A stretch of 11,277 nucleotides of DNA from Chloroflexota bacterium. Its GTDB lineage: Bacteria > Chloroflexota > Limnocylindria > Limnocylindrales > CSP1-4. The first letter of the stretch is position 1; every line of letters begins with the position of its first letter. Below are positions 1 to 5,868 of the stretch, one piece after another. The stretch covers positions 1 to 11,277 of the forward strand of contig JADGQH010000085.1 of NCBI GenBank assembly GCA_017881985.1, read 5' to 3'. The notes under the pieces are model-generated. The model made no database searches. It was not told the origin of the DNA and was given only the letters and a program-made list of their open reading frames with translations. The position numbers and the translations under genes were made by a program.

Positions 1-543
1 GCCGAGCCCCGTGGTCGGTCCGAGCCGGGCCGGACCGGCGTGTGGCGCTTCGTAGCCTTTCCCGGCAGCGGACGCGGGCACGTGCGGCGTGATTGCCAGC
101 GGCGCGACGGCGGCTGCCGCCTCAGCAGCGTGGGCTCCCCGGCGGGACGTGCCCGCGGCGGACGCGCCCGCTGCAGGGGCTCCCGCGGCCGGGGCTCCCG
201 CGGCAGGCAGTCCGGGCGCGGGCTTCGCCGGCTGCATCGGCTCTGCGGCCGCGTCCCCACCGTCGGGCCGGTCGGGCAGGGACGCCTCGTACTCCATCGT
301 CGACGCGAAGACGGGCAGCCCCGCGGTCGCCGCGAGCGCCCGGGCCGCGGCATCGGGCGCCACGATCGACAGCCGCCGGCTCCGCTGCTGCGCCTCGCGG
401 GCGAGGAGCCGGAAGTTGATGCGGCTCGTCGCGATGCGCGACCCGGCCGGCAGGACCAGCACAACGACGAGATCCGGGGTCCCGCGGATGCGGGCAGCGG
501 CGGACGTGATCTCGTCGTCGATGTCGAGATAGAAGGTGGCCAT
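1..543 (-). CDS. Conserved protein of unknown function, N-terminal part only (runs off the left edge)
   Basis: The reading frame opens with ATG at 543 and stays open to base 1, so 181 residues are visible and the C-terminus is missing. Residues 1-88 form a compact, well-conserved-looking alpha/beta domain: it starts MATFYLDIDDEITSAAARIR, followed by a hydrophobic strand with VLPAGSRIATSRINFRLL (about 31-47), then RRLSIVAPDAAARALAA and GLPVFAS near 56-81. From about residue 89 the chain becomes Pro/Ala/Gly-rich and looks like a disordered linker, including four AAGAP-like pentapeptides. I recall this N-terminal domain from Chloroflexota proteins, often labelled 'baseplate J/gp47 family' by automatic pipelines. 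That name is from memory and says little about function. The gene starts 10 nt after the stop of the FtsA-like gene, so it is probably co-transcribed and may be a functional partner. No strong Shine-Dalgarno is visible. Coding certainty is high, function unknown. Confidence 0.82.
   Translation of the reverse strand, partial: MATFYLDIDDEITSAAARIRGTPDLVVVLVLPAGSRIATSRINFRLLAREAQQRSRRLSIVAPDAAARALAATAGLPVFASTMEYEASLPDRPDGGDAAAEPMQPAKPAPGLPAAGAPAAGAPAAGASAAGTSRRGAHAAEAAAAVAPLAITPHVPASAAGKGYEAPHAGPARLGPTTGLG
146..205. repeat. 15-bp tandem repeat, four degenerate copies
   Basis: Units lie at 146-160, 161-175, 176-190 and 191-205. The last two units share 14 identical bases (GGGGCTCCCGCGGC at 176-189 and 191-204); the first two are more diverged. 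The unit length is five codons, so on the minus strand the array encodes AAGAP, AAGAP, AAGAS and AAGTS in the linker of the partial protein. It keeps the reading frame, so copy-number change would only lengthen or shorten the linker. Confidence 0.7.
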
Positions 544-553
544 CGCGGCGACG

Positions 554-1816
554 CTACAGCTTCATGGCGCGCAGGACCCGCCGCAGGGCGGCGTCGAGCG
601 CATCCTGCTCTGCCTGGAGCTCGATCGCCTGGTAGGCAAGCCCCAGCGGCGTGACGTCCTGCTGGTCGACGAGGAGCTTCGTGGCGTCAGTGATCGACTC
701 CACCATCGCGGGCTGCATCACCACGACCTCCGGCGGCCGGCTGAACGGCAGCCGCTTCCAGAAGCGGGGATCGCGCAGCGCGGTCGCGGTCTCGGGCAGT
801 CGCGAGCCGCCCCCGCAGAGGTAGATCCGTCCCGGGAGCAGATCGCCCCCGGCGAGCTCGTCGAGGACCAGCTCGACGCCGGCGGCCCACACTGCGACGT
901 CGTCGCCCACGATCTCCGCGATCGCGTCGTGCTCCGGCATCGCCAGGCCTCGGGCGTAGTCGACCTTGAGCGCCTCGGCGCGCGGGAACGGCAGGTCCAG
1001 GCGGTCGGCGAGCGACTTCGTGAAGGCCCGGCCGGCAAGGGCGAACATCCGGGTTCCCTCGATGCCGCCGGCCCGGACCAGCGCGACGTCGGTCGTGCCG
1101 CCCCCGATGTCGACGAAGAGGGCGCCGGCCTGCTGGACCTGCTCCGAGGCGAGCACCCGGGCGACCGCGTACGGCTCGGCGACGATCTCGAGCAGCTCCA
1201 GGTCGAGCTGGGCGGCCACGCTCTCGAGCGCGCCGAGATGGACCAGCGGGGCAAAGGCGTTGAAGATCCCGATCTTCACGTGGCGGCCCTGGAAGCCCAC
1301 CGGGTTCGTGACGGCGTAGCCGTCGATGCTCGCCGACGTGACCGCGGCGTGGACCAGGCGCACGTCCACGTTGGGCAGGCCGGTCTCCCAGGTGATCGCC
1401 CGCTCCGCCTCGATGAGCGCGGCGCGCTGCACCCCGTCGATGAGCTTCTGGAGCTCGGCATCCGTGATCGCGACGTCGGGCTTCCTGCGCTCCTGGGTGT
1501 GCGATGTCGTGAACCCCTTGACGAGCTCGCCGGCGATCCCGATCACGACCTGCGTGGGCCGGAAGCCGGCCATCTCCTCGGCCTCCTGGAGGGCGACGGC
1601 GCAGTTGTCGACGACCGCGGCGATGTCCGCCACCGTCCCGGACTGCATGTGGGCGAGCCCCTGGCGCTTGCGACCCACACCCCGCACCGTGCCGCGACTC
1701 TCGGCATCGATCTCGAAGACGAGCGCCTTCGCGAACTCGGTCCCGATATCGAGCGCGGTGCACGCGGCAAGCTGGGAGCTGCTGTCGCGCTGCCAGAACC
1801 GGCGCAGGAAGGCCAT
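554..1816 (-). CDS. FtsA-like actin-fold ATPase (SHS2-containing), 420 aa
   Basis: This is an actin/HSP70-fold ATPase closest to the cell-division protein FtsA by motif order. Phosphate-1 is ALDIGTEFAKAL (about 21-32). An SHS2/1C-like region spans about 87-195, including VVIGIAGELV and IDGYAVTNPVGFQGR. Phosphate-2 is FVDIGGGTTDVAL (about 234-246), and the adenosine motif is IYLCGGGSRLPE (331-342). The length matches FtsA (about 400-440 aa) and exceeds PilM (about 350). The C-terminus, ALDAALRRVLRAMKL, looks like a basic amphipathic helix, as in FtsA membrane-targeting tails. The N-terminus MAFLRRFWQR is also basic and aromatic. I chose ATG at 1816, not upstream ATGs, because the extension overlaps alaS and is low-complexity Arg/Ser/Ala. 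It lies 10 nt after the alaS stop, with an AAGG in the spacer, and 10 nt before the next gene. No ftsZ is nearby, so it may be a paralogue rather than the divisome FtsA. Confidence 0.88.
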   Translation of the reverse strand: MAFLRRFWQRDSSSQLAACTALDIGTEFAKALVFEIDAESRGTVRGVGRKRQGLAHMQSGTVADIAAVVDNCAVALQEAEEMAGFRPTQVVIGIAGELVKGFTTSHTQERRKPDVAITDAELQKLIDGVQRAALIEAERAITWETGLPNVDVRLVHAAVTSASIDGYAVTNPVGFQGRHVKIGIFNAFAPLVHLGALESVAAQLDLELLEIVAEPYAVARVLASEQVQQAGALFVDIGGGTTDVALVRAGGIEGTRMFALAGRAFTKSLADRLDLPFPRAEALKVDYARGLAMPEHDAIAEIVGDDVAVWAAGVELVLDELAGGDLLPGRIYLCGGGSRLPETATALRDPRFWKRLPFSRPPEVVVMQPAMVESITDATKLLVDQQDVTPLGLAYQAIELQAEQDALDAALRRVLRAMKL

Positions 1817-1826
1817 CGGCGCGGCC

Positions 1827-4589
1827 TTAGCCGCCGCCGACCGCGGCGAGCGCCACGCCGATCGCCTCCAGCGCGGCCGGAAGGCCGTCGCGCCGCGAGC
1901 CGCGGCCCTGGGCCATCTCGGGCCGTCCGCCGCCCTTCCCGTCGAGGTGCGCCATCGCGGCCCGAACGAGGTCGCCGGCCGCAACGCCGCGCGCCACCAG
2001 GTCGTCCGAGACGCCCACGAAGAGCTGCGGCTCGTCCGCATCGAGACCGAGCGCGATCACGCCCGAGGGCAGGAGCCCGCGGGTGTCCTTGGCGGTCGCC
2101 TTGAGCTCCTCGATCGAGGCCCATGGGGCCGCATGCAGGACAAGCCGCACGCCGGGCGCGACCTCCCGCGCCGCCGCCGCGAGCTCGGCCGGCTTCGGGA
2201 GGGCGGCGCCCGCGCCCGCGCGCAACCGCCGCTTCGCCTCGCGGAGCTCCGTCTCCAGCGCGGCGATCCGTTCCGGCACGGCGTCCACGGTCTGCGCGCC
2301 GAGGCGCTCCGCGACGCTCGCGAGGAGCTCGGCGCGGGCGCGCAGGTGATCGTCGGCCGCGTCGCCGGTGAGGGCCTCGATCCTCCGCATCCCGGAGCCG
2401 ATGCTCCGGTCAGCGGTGATCACGAAGCTGCCGACCTGGCCGGATGCGCGGCAGTGCGTCCCGCCGCACAGCTCGAAGCTGTAGTCCGCGACGCGCACGG
2501 TCCGAACCGTCTCGCCGTACTTCTCGTCGAAGAACGCGTCCGCGCCGGCGTCGATGGCGTCAGCCATCGCGAGGTTGGTCACGGTCACCGGGCGATCCTC
2601 GCGGATGACCCGGCGGACCTCGTCCTCGATCCGGCGCCGCTCGTCCTCGGTCAACGGGCGATCGAAGGGGTAGTCGAAACGGAGGTAGTCGGGCGCGACG
2701 AGCGAGCCGGCCTGCCGCGCCGCGGGTCCCGCGACGTTGCGCAGCGCGCGGTGGAGCAGGTGCGTGCCGGTGTGGTTGCGCATCGTCCGGGCCCGGCGCT
2801 CCGCGTCGACGACCGCGCTCACGGTCTCGCCGACCCGAATGCGTCCGTGGAGCTTCCCGCGGTGGACAACGAGGGCCCCGGCAGGCCGGAACGTCTCCTC
2901 GACCGTGAAGAGCGGCGAGCCGCCGCCCGCCTCGCGAAGCTCGCCCGTGTCGCCGACCTGCCCGCCGCCCTCCGCGTAGAACGGCGTGCGGTCCAGGATC
3001 ACCTCCGCCACGCCGGAACCGGTGAGCTCGTCGTACGCCGTGCCGTCGCGGAGGATGGCCAGGACACGGCCCTCGGCCGTGGTCGTCTCGTAGCCATCGA
3101 ATTTCGTCGCGCCCGCCCGGCGCAGGATCTCCTCGTATTGCGCCGTCAGCTGGGCGTGCCGCGCCAGCTCGGCCTTCCGGCCGCCCCGGCTGCGCTCGCG
3201 CTGCTCGGCGAGCGCGACCTCGAAGCCGGCGCGGTCCACGCGCACGCCGTGCTCGGCGGCGAGCTCGATCGTGAGGTCGATCGGGAAGCCGTACGTGTCG
3301 TGGAGCCGGAACGCGAAGCCGCCCGCCAGGACCGGCGCGTCGGGCGCCACGTCCTCCGGCCGACGGCCGACCACGCGCTCGGCGTCGGTCAGGGGAATGA
3401 GCGCCTCCTCGAGCTGGGCCGTCCCTGCGTCGAGCGTCCGGGCAAACTGCACCTCCTCGCGCGCGATGGCGGCGAGGATCCGTTCGCGCTCGTCGCGCAG
3501 CAGCGGGTATGCCTCGCCCATCACCTCGATGACCGCAGCGGCCGTCTCGACGAGGAACGGCTCACGCCGTCCGAGGAGCCGGCCGTGACGGACGGCGCGG
3601 CGGATGATCCGGCGCAGGACGTAGCCCCGGCCCTCGTTCGCGGGGAGGACCCCGTCGGCGATCAGGAACGTCATCGCCCGGCTGTGGTCCGCGATCACCT
3701 GGTAGCTGAAGCGCTCCGCCTCGAATGCCTCGGGGTCGTGGCCCATCAGTTCCCGCATGCGCGCATGGATCGGGGTGAAGACGTCCGTGTCGAAGTTGCC
3801 GGGGACCTGCTGGAGGACGCTCGCGAGGCGCTCGAGGCTCATTCCGGTGTCGACGCTCGTGAAGGGCAGCGGCACGCGTCCGCTCGGGCGCTGCTCGAAC
3901 TCCATGAAGACGAGGTTCCAGATCTCGAGCCATCGAGGGCAGTTCTCGGAATGATCCGGAATGCACCCGGGTCCCTCGGACAGGTGTGCACCGCGGTCGA
4001 AGTGGATCTCGCTGCACGGGCCGCACGGGCCGGTGTCCGCCATCCGCCAGAAGTTGTTGTCGTCGCCCGCATCGACGTTCCCCCAGCGCGCCATCCGCTC
4101 CGGCGGCAGGCCGATCTCGTCGCGCCAGATCGCCCAGGCGACCTCGTCGTCGGTGTAGGTCGTCGCCGCGAGGCGCTCCCCCGGGATCCCCATCTCGACC
4201 GTGAGGAACTCCCACGCCCAGTGGATCGCCTCGCGCTTGAAGTAGTCGCCGAAGCTCCAGTTGCCGAGCATCTCGAAGAAGGTGTTGTGACGGGTGGTCC
4301 GGCCGACCTCCTCGAAGTCGTTGTGCTTGCCTGCCACCCGCAGCACGCGCTGGTAGTCGACCGCGCGCGTGTAGCTACGCGTCTCGGCGCCGGTGAAGAC
4401 CTCCTTGAACTGGACCATGCCTGAGTTCGTGAAGAGGAGCGTCTGGTCGCCGGCCGGCACGAGGCTGGCGCTCGGCACCACGGTGTGACCCCGCGTGGCG
4501 AAGAACGCGAGGAAGCGCCGCCGGATCTCGGCCGCGGAAAGCGGCGCGATCCGCGGATCGCGGTCGGGCAGGTCGGGCGGGGTCGGCAT
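1827..4589 (-). CDS. alaS: Alanyl-tRNA synthetase, 920 aa
   Basis: The enzyme charges tRNA-Ala with alanine in the cytoplasm and edits mischarged Ser/Gly. Domains in order: class II catalytic core (about 18-270) with FTNSGMVQFKEVF (53-65), RHNTFFEMLGNWSFGDYF (100-117) and GMSLERLASV (249-258); tRNA-recognition helices (about 270-480) with RRIIRRAVRHGRLLG; editing domain (about 500-740) with zinc ligands H606 and H610 (HTGTHLLH) and C708 and H712 (CGGTHC); a helical segment; then the C-Ala domain with the glycine motif GKGGGRPEMAQGRG (884-897). The length is normal to slightly long for the family. The N-terminus carries about 18 extra residues rich in Pro and Asp before SAAEIRRRFLAFF. No other start codon lies between them, so ATG at 4589 is kept. 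It is first in an operon with the FtsA-like gene. A long open frame on the opposite strand is a composition shadow. Confidence 0.98.
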   Translation of the reverse strand: MPTPPDLPDRDPRIAPLSAAEIRRRFLAFFATRGHTVVPSASLVPAGDQTLLFTNSGMVQFKEVFTGAETRSYTRAVDYQRVLRVAGKHNDFEEVGRTTRHNTFFEMLGNWSFGDYFKREAIHWAWEFLTVEMGIPGERLAATTYTDDEVAWAIWRDEIGLPPERMARWGNVDAGDDNNFWRMADTGPCGPCSEIHFDRGAHLSEGPGCIPDHSENCPRWLEIWNLVFMEFEQRPSGRVPLPFTSVDTGMSLERLASVLQQVPGNFDTDVFTPIHARMRELMGHDPEAFEAERFSYQVIADHSRAMTFLIADGVLPANEGRGYVLRRIIRRAVRHGRLLGRREPFLVETAAAVIEVMGEAYPLLRDERERILAAIAREEVQFARTLDAGTAQLEEALIPLTDAERVVGRRPEDVAPDAPVLAGGFAFRLHDTYGFPIDLTIELAAEHGVRVDRAGFEVALAEQRERSRGGRKAELARHAQLTAQYEEILRRAGATKFDGYETTTAEGRVLAILRDGTAYDELTGSGVAEVILDRTPFYAEGGGQVGDTGELREAGGGSPLFTVEETFRPAGALVVHRGKLHGRIRVGETVSAVVDAERRARTMRNHTGTHLLHRALRNVAGPAARQAGSLVAPDYLRFDYPFDRPLTEDERRRIEDEVRRVIREDRPVTVTNLAMADAIDAGADAFFDEKYGETVRTVRVADYSFELCGGTHCRASGQVGSFVITADRSIGSGMRRIEALTGDAADDHLRARAELLASVAERLGAQTVDAVPERIAALETELREAKRRLRAGAGAALPKPAELAAAAREVAPGVRLVLHAAPWASIEELKATAKDTRGLLPSGVIALGLDADEPQLFVGVSDDLVARGVAAGDLVRAAMAHLDGKGGGRPEMAQGRGSRRDGLPAALEAIGVALAAVGGG

Positions 4590-4597
4590 CGAGCGTA

Positions 4598-4603
4598 ATG
4601 GTA
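4598..4603 (-). promoter_or_regulatory. Putative -10 box (TACCAT) for alaS
   Basis: Reading the minus strand, TACCAT ends 8 nt before the alaS ATG. No good -35 hexamer and no Shine-Dalgarno are visible. Transcription starting 6 to 8 nt after this box would give a leaderless or almost leaderless alaS mRNA. This is inferred from motif and spacing only. Confidence 0.4.
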
Positions 4604-4688
4604 GCGAACGCCGCGCGGCGATCCCGACCCGTGCCGCGGGTCACCGGCGACGGATCCGGGCGACGCCCGGAGGGTCCGGCGGTCCGCC

Positions 4689-4694
4689 TATCAT
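4689..4694 (+). promoter_or_regulatory. Putative -10 box (TATCAT) for the lipoprotein gene
   Basis: TATCAT matches the -10 consensus at four of six positions and lies about 60 nt upstream of the GTG start, giving an estimated 5' leader of 50-60 nt. There is no clear -35 at the expected distance. The leader is G-rich (a run of six G at 4706-4711) and I see no recognisable riboswitch in it. Confidence 0.3.
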
Positions 4695-4746
4695 CAGCGT
4701 GTCGTGGGGGGTTGGCTGCGGGGGAGTCCGTGGACGGACCCGGGAC

Positions 4747-4751
4747 GGAGG
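4747..4751 (+). promoter_or_regulatory. Shine-Dalgarno GGAGG fixing the lipoprotein GTG start
   Basis: GGAGG is followed by a 5-nt spacer and then GTG at 4757. This decides the start, because the same frame is open much further upstream (an ATG at 4598) but only the GTG begins a proper lipoprotein signal peptide. Confidence 0.75.
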
Positions 4752-4756
4752 TTCAC

Positions 4757-5308
4757 GTGTTTCGGAGAATCGGCGTCGCACTCCTGGTGGCTGGCGTCAT
4801 GACCGGATGCGGGGGCAGCTCGACCCCGGCCCCGGCGAACGGCGGAGGTCAGGGCGCCTCTCCCAGTCCGGCGGGCGCTGCTGCGACACCCGCGGGTGAT
4901 GCATCGTCCCCAGCGGTCGGCGGAGCCGGCCAGGCCGAGACGATCACCGTGACGCTCGACGGAAAGGAGAAGACGTATCCGGCGACGTGTGCGGTCGACG
5001 GGACGATCGCCGACGGGACGATCAACGTCAAGGTCGACGGCCGCGACGGCGCCGACTCGGCCAGCTTCGCCTGGCTGCACTCCACACCGCCGACCATGCC
5101 GGAGGCCTCGGGAGTCATGGACGGCGTCACGTGGAAGGCGCCCGACCTGAACGCCAGCATCTCGTTTGCGAGCGCGCATGCCTGGACGTTCAACGGCAGC
5201 GACGCCGAGACGGGCAAGACGGTCGAAGGCAAAGGTGATCTGCAACTAGGAATCGCGGGCAACCCGCGTCCCGCCGGGTGGCGCCGGGGCGCGTCCGTGT
5301 CGGCCTAG
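4757..5308 (+). CDS. Small LpqH-like (19-kDa antigen type) lipoprotein, C-terminus apparently frameshifted
   Basis: As written, the frame gives 183 aa from GTG 4757 to TAG 5306. The signal peptide FRRIGVALLVAGVMTGC has a lipobox ending at Cys18, predicting a lipid-anchored, exported protein. A Ser/Pro/Ala/Gly linker (19-60) precedes a beta-rich domain: ITVTLDGKEKTYPATC (63-78), then TPPTMPEASGVMDGVTW (110-126). The pattern parallels mycobacterial LpqH from memory: DGK, mid-domain Cys, PP, a DGVT/NGVT segment and a C-terminal Cys. The C-terminal Cys is missing in frame: after GK159 the chain continues into an uncharacteristic tail (GDLQLG, then Arg/Gly-rich). Removing one base in 5231-5235 (AAAGG) gives GKVICN and a stop at 5247-5249, for a 163-aa protein with the second Cys. 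The TAG at 5306 also overlaps the stop of the opposite gene. Gene reality is high, family moderate, exact 3' end uncertain. Its ligand or role is unknown. Confidence 0.8.
   Translation: MFRRIGVALLVAGVMTGCGGSSTPAPANGGGQGASPSPAGAAATPAGDASSPAVGGAGQAETITVTLDGKEKTYPATCAVDGTIADGTINVKVDGRDGADSASFAWLHSTPPTMPEASGVMDGVTWKAPDLNASISFASAHAWTFNGSDAETGKTVEGKGDLQLGIAGNPRPAGWRRGASVSA
5254..5268. terminator. GC-rich hairpin, candidate bidirectional terminator
   Basis: CGCGGG, a CAA loop and CCCGCG form a perfect 6-bp stem. A weaker stem (CGCC-GGGT-GGCG, 5272-5283) follows directly. There is no U-tract on either strand. It lies inside the annotated lipoprotein frame but 4 nt after the stop that a one-base correction would restore. 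It also lies beyond the 3' end of the minus-strand mnmA operon, so it could end transcription from both sides. Confidence 0.4.
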
Positions 5309-5556
5309 CGGCCGCGACCCTCGACGTCACGCCGGTCGGGCGGCCCCGGCACGGCTGACGCGTCCGCCGGAGCGGCGGTGGACCCGGCTCGCCCGGCCGC
5401 GACGCGGAGCCGAACGCGGTGCCAGACCGCCGAGCCGGCGATCGCCGCGCCCACGAACGCCCCGACGGTCGCGCCGCGGACGAAGACCGCCAGCGGGTCG
5501 TCATCGCGCGAACGCCGATCGCGCGTCGCCCGCGCGCCCGGGGACCAGCGGCTCAT
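5305..5556 (-). CDS. Small single-span membrane protein, 83 aa
   Basis: ATG at 5556 overlaps the previous gene's TGA as ATGA, a classic translational-coupling arrangement, and no separate Shine-Dalgarno is visible. Residues 1-20 are polar and highly charged (RRSRDDD just before the membrane segment). Residues 23-45 (AVFVRGATVGAFVGAAIAGSA) form one Gly/Ala-rich transmembrane helix. The basic segment HRVRLR follows, then a Pro/Ala/Asp-rich tail. The TAG overlaps the annotated stop of the convergent lipoprotein frame (shared CTAG at 5305-5308). I do not recognise a family. The hydrophobic span, the coupling to an upstream membrane protein and the tight operon packing support a real gene, but compositional bias makes short open frames common here. 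Longer starts in the same frame were rejected because they are Arg/Gly-rich shadows of the upstream gene. Confidence 0.6.
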   Translation of the reverse strand: MSRWSPGARATRDRRSRDDDPLAVFVRGATVGAFVGAAIAGSAVWHRVRLRVAAGRAGSTAAPADASAVPGPPDRRDVEGRGR

Positions 5557-5858
5557 CGGTCCGGTCCCGGCCCCGTCTCGGCCCGCGTCGGCCCGAGGAC
5601 GGAGACGAGGACCACGAGGATGATCCCGCCGAGCGCACCGAGCGAGGCCGGCAGGAGCCGGAAGTCCCCGATCCGCAGGAGATCGAACGGGCCCCCGATG
5701 CGCCCGCCGACCGCGTCCCCGGCCCACGCACCAGTGATCGCGAGCAGGATCACGAACGGCAGACGGGCACCGGCAGCGCCACGGACGAGCACAGCCGCCG
5801 CGGTCCAGAAGATCCCGAGCAGGACCGCGAGGACGAGCGACGGCCCGATCTCCGGCAC
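5553..5858 (-). CDS. Small three-span membrane protein, 101 aa
   Basis: The GTG start at 5858 is preceded by GGGAGGGGAC in the 10-nt gap after mnmA, which is a good Shine-Dalgarno. An upstream ATG at 5897 lies inside mnmA and adds only polar residues. Three hydrophobic helices are visible at about 7-25 (SLVLAVLLGIFWTAAAVLV), 32-50 (LPFVILLAITGAWAGDAVG) and 69-89 (ending GALGGIILVVLVSVLG). The C-terminus is short and polar. The Gly-rich second and third helices recall the GlsB/YeaQ/YmgE (transglycosylase-associated) family pattern, but the match is weak and unverified. It sits in the mnmA operon and its stop overlaps the start of the next small membrane gene. Its location directly after a tRNA-thiolation gene probably reflects operon packing rather than a role in thiolation. 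Confidence 0.78.
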   Translation of the reverse strand: MPEIGPSLVLAVLLGIFWTAAAVLVRGAAGARLPFVILLAITGAWAGDAVGGRIGGPFDLLRIGDFRLLPASLGALGGIILVVLVSVLGPTRAETGPGPDR

Positions 5859-5868
5859 GTCCCCTCCC
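5859..5868 (-). promoter_or_regulatory. Purine-rich Shine-Dalgarno (GGGAGGGGAC) before the 101-aa membrane gene
   Basis: The whole 10-nt gap between the mnmA TAG and the GTG start is purine-rich and contains GGAGG-like sequence. It decides GTG 5858 as the start over the upstream in-frame ATG inside mnmA. Confidence 0.6.

Noticed and set aside
1817..2041. Longer N-terminus for the FtsA-like protein (start at 2041)
   Set aside because: The added 75 residues are Arg/Ser/Ala low complexity and overlap the alaS 3' end in another frame; MAFLRRFW at 1816 sits just after the alaS stop.
536..2104. Plus-strand open frame of about 520 codons opposite the FtsA-like gene
   Set aside because: Composition shadow; the actin-fold motifs are all on the minus strand.
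1326..4424. Very long plus-strand open frame (over 1000 codons) opposite alaS
   Set aside because: It is an antisense shadow: Arg/Ala/Gly/Asp-rich without any motif, while the minus strand encodes a complete AlaS with all catalytic and editing motifs.
4598..4756. Longer lipoprotein starting at ATG 4598
   Set aside because: It would bury the signal peptide and lipobox behind 53 polar residues, and it ignores the GGAGG placed 5 nt before GTG 4757.
4590..4756. T-box or riboswitch leader upstream of alaS
   Set aside because: The alaS start is 8 nt from a plausible -10 box, leaving no room for a leader, and no T-box-like conserved sequence is visible on the minus strand.
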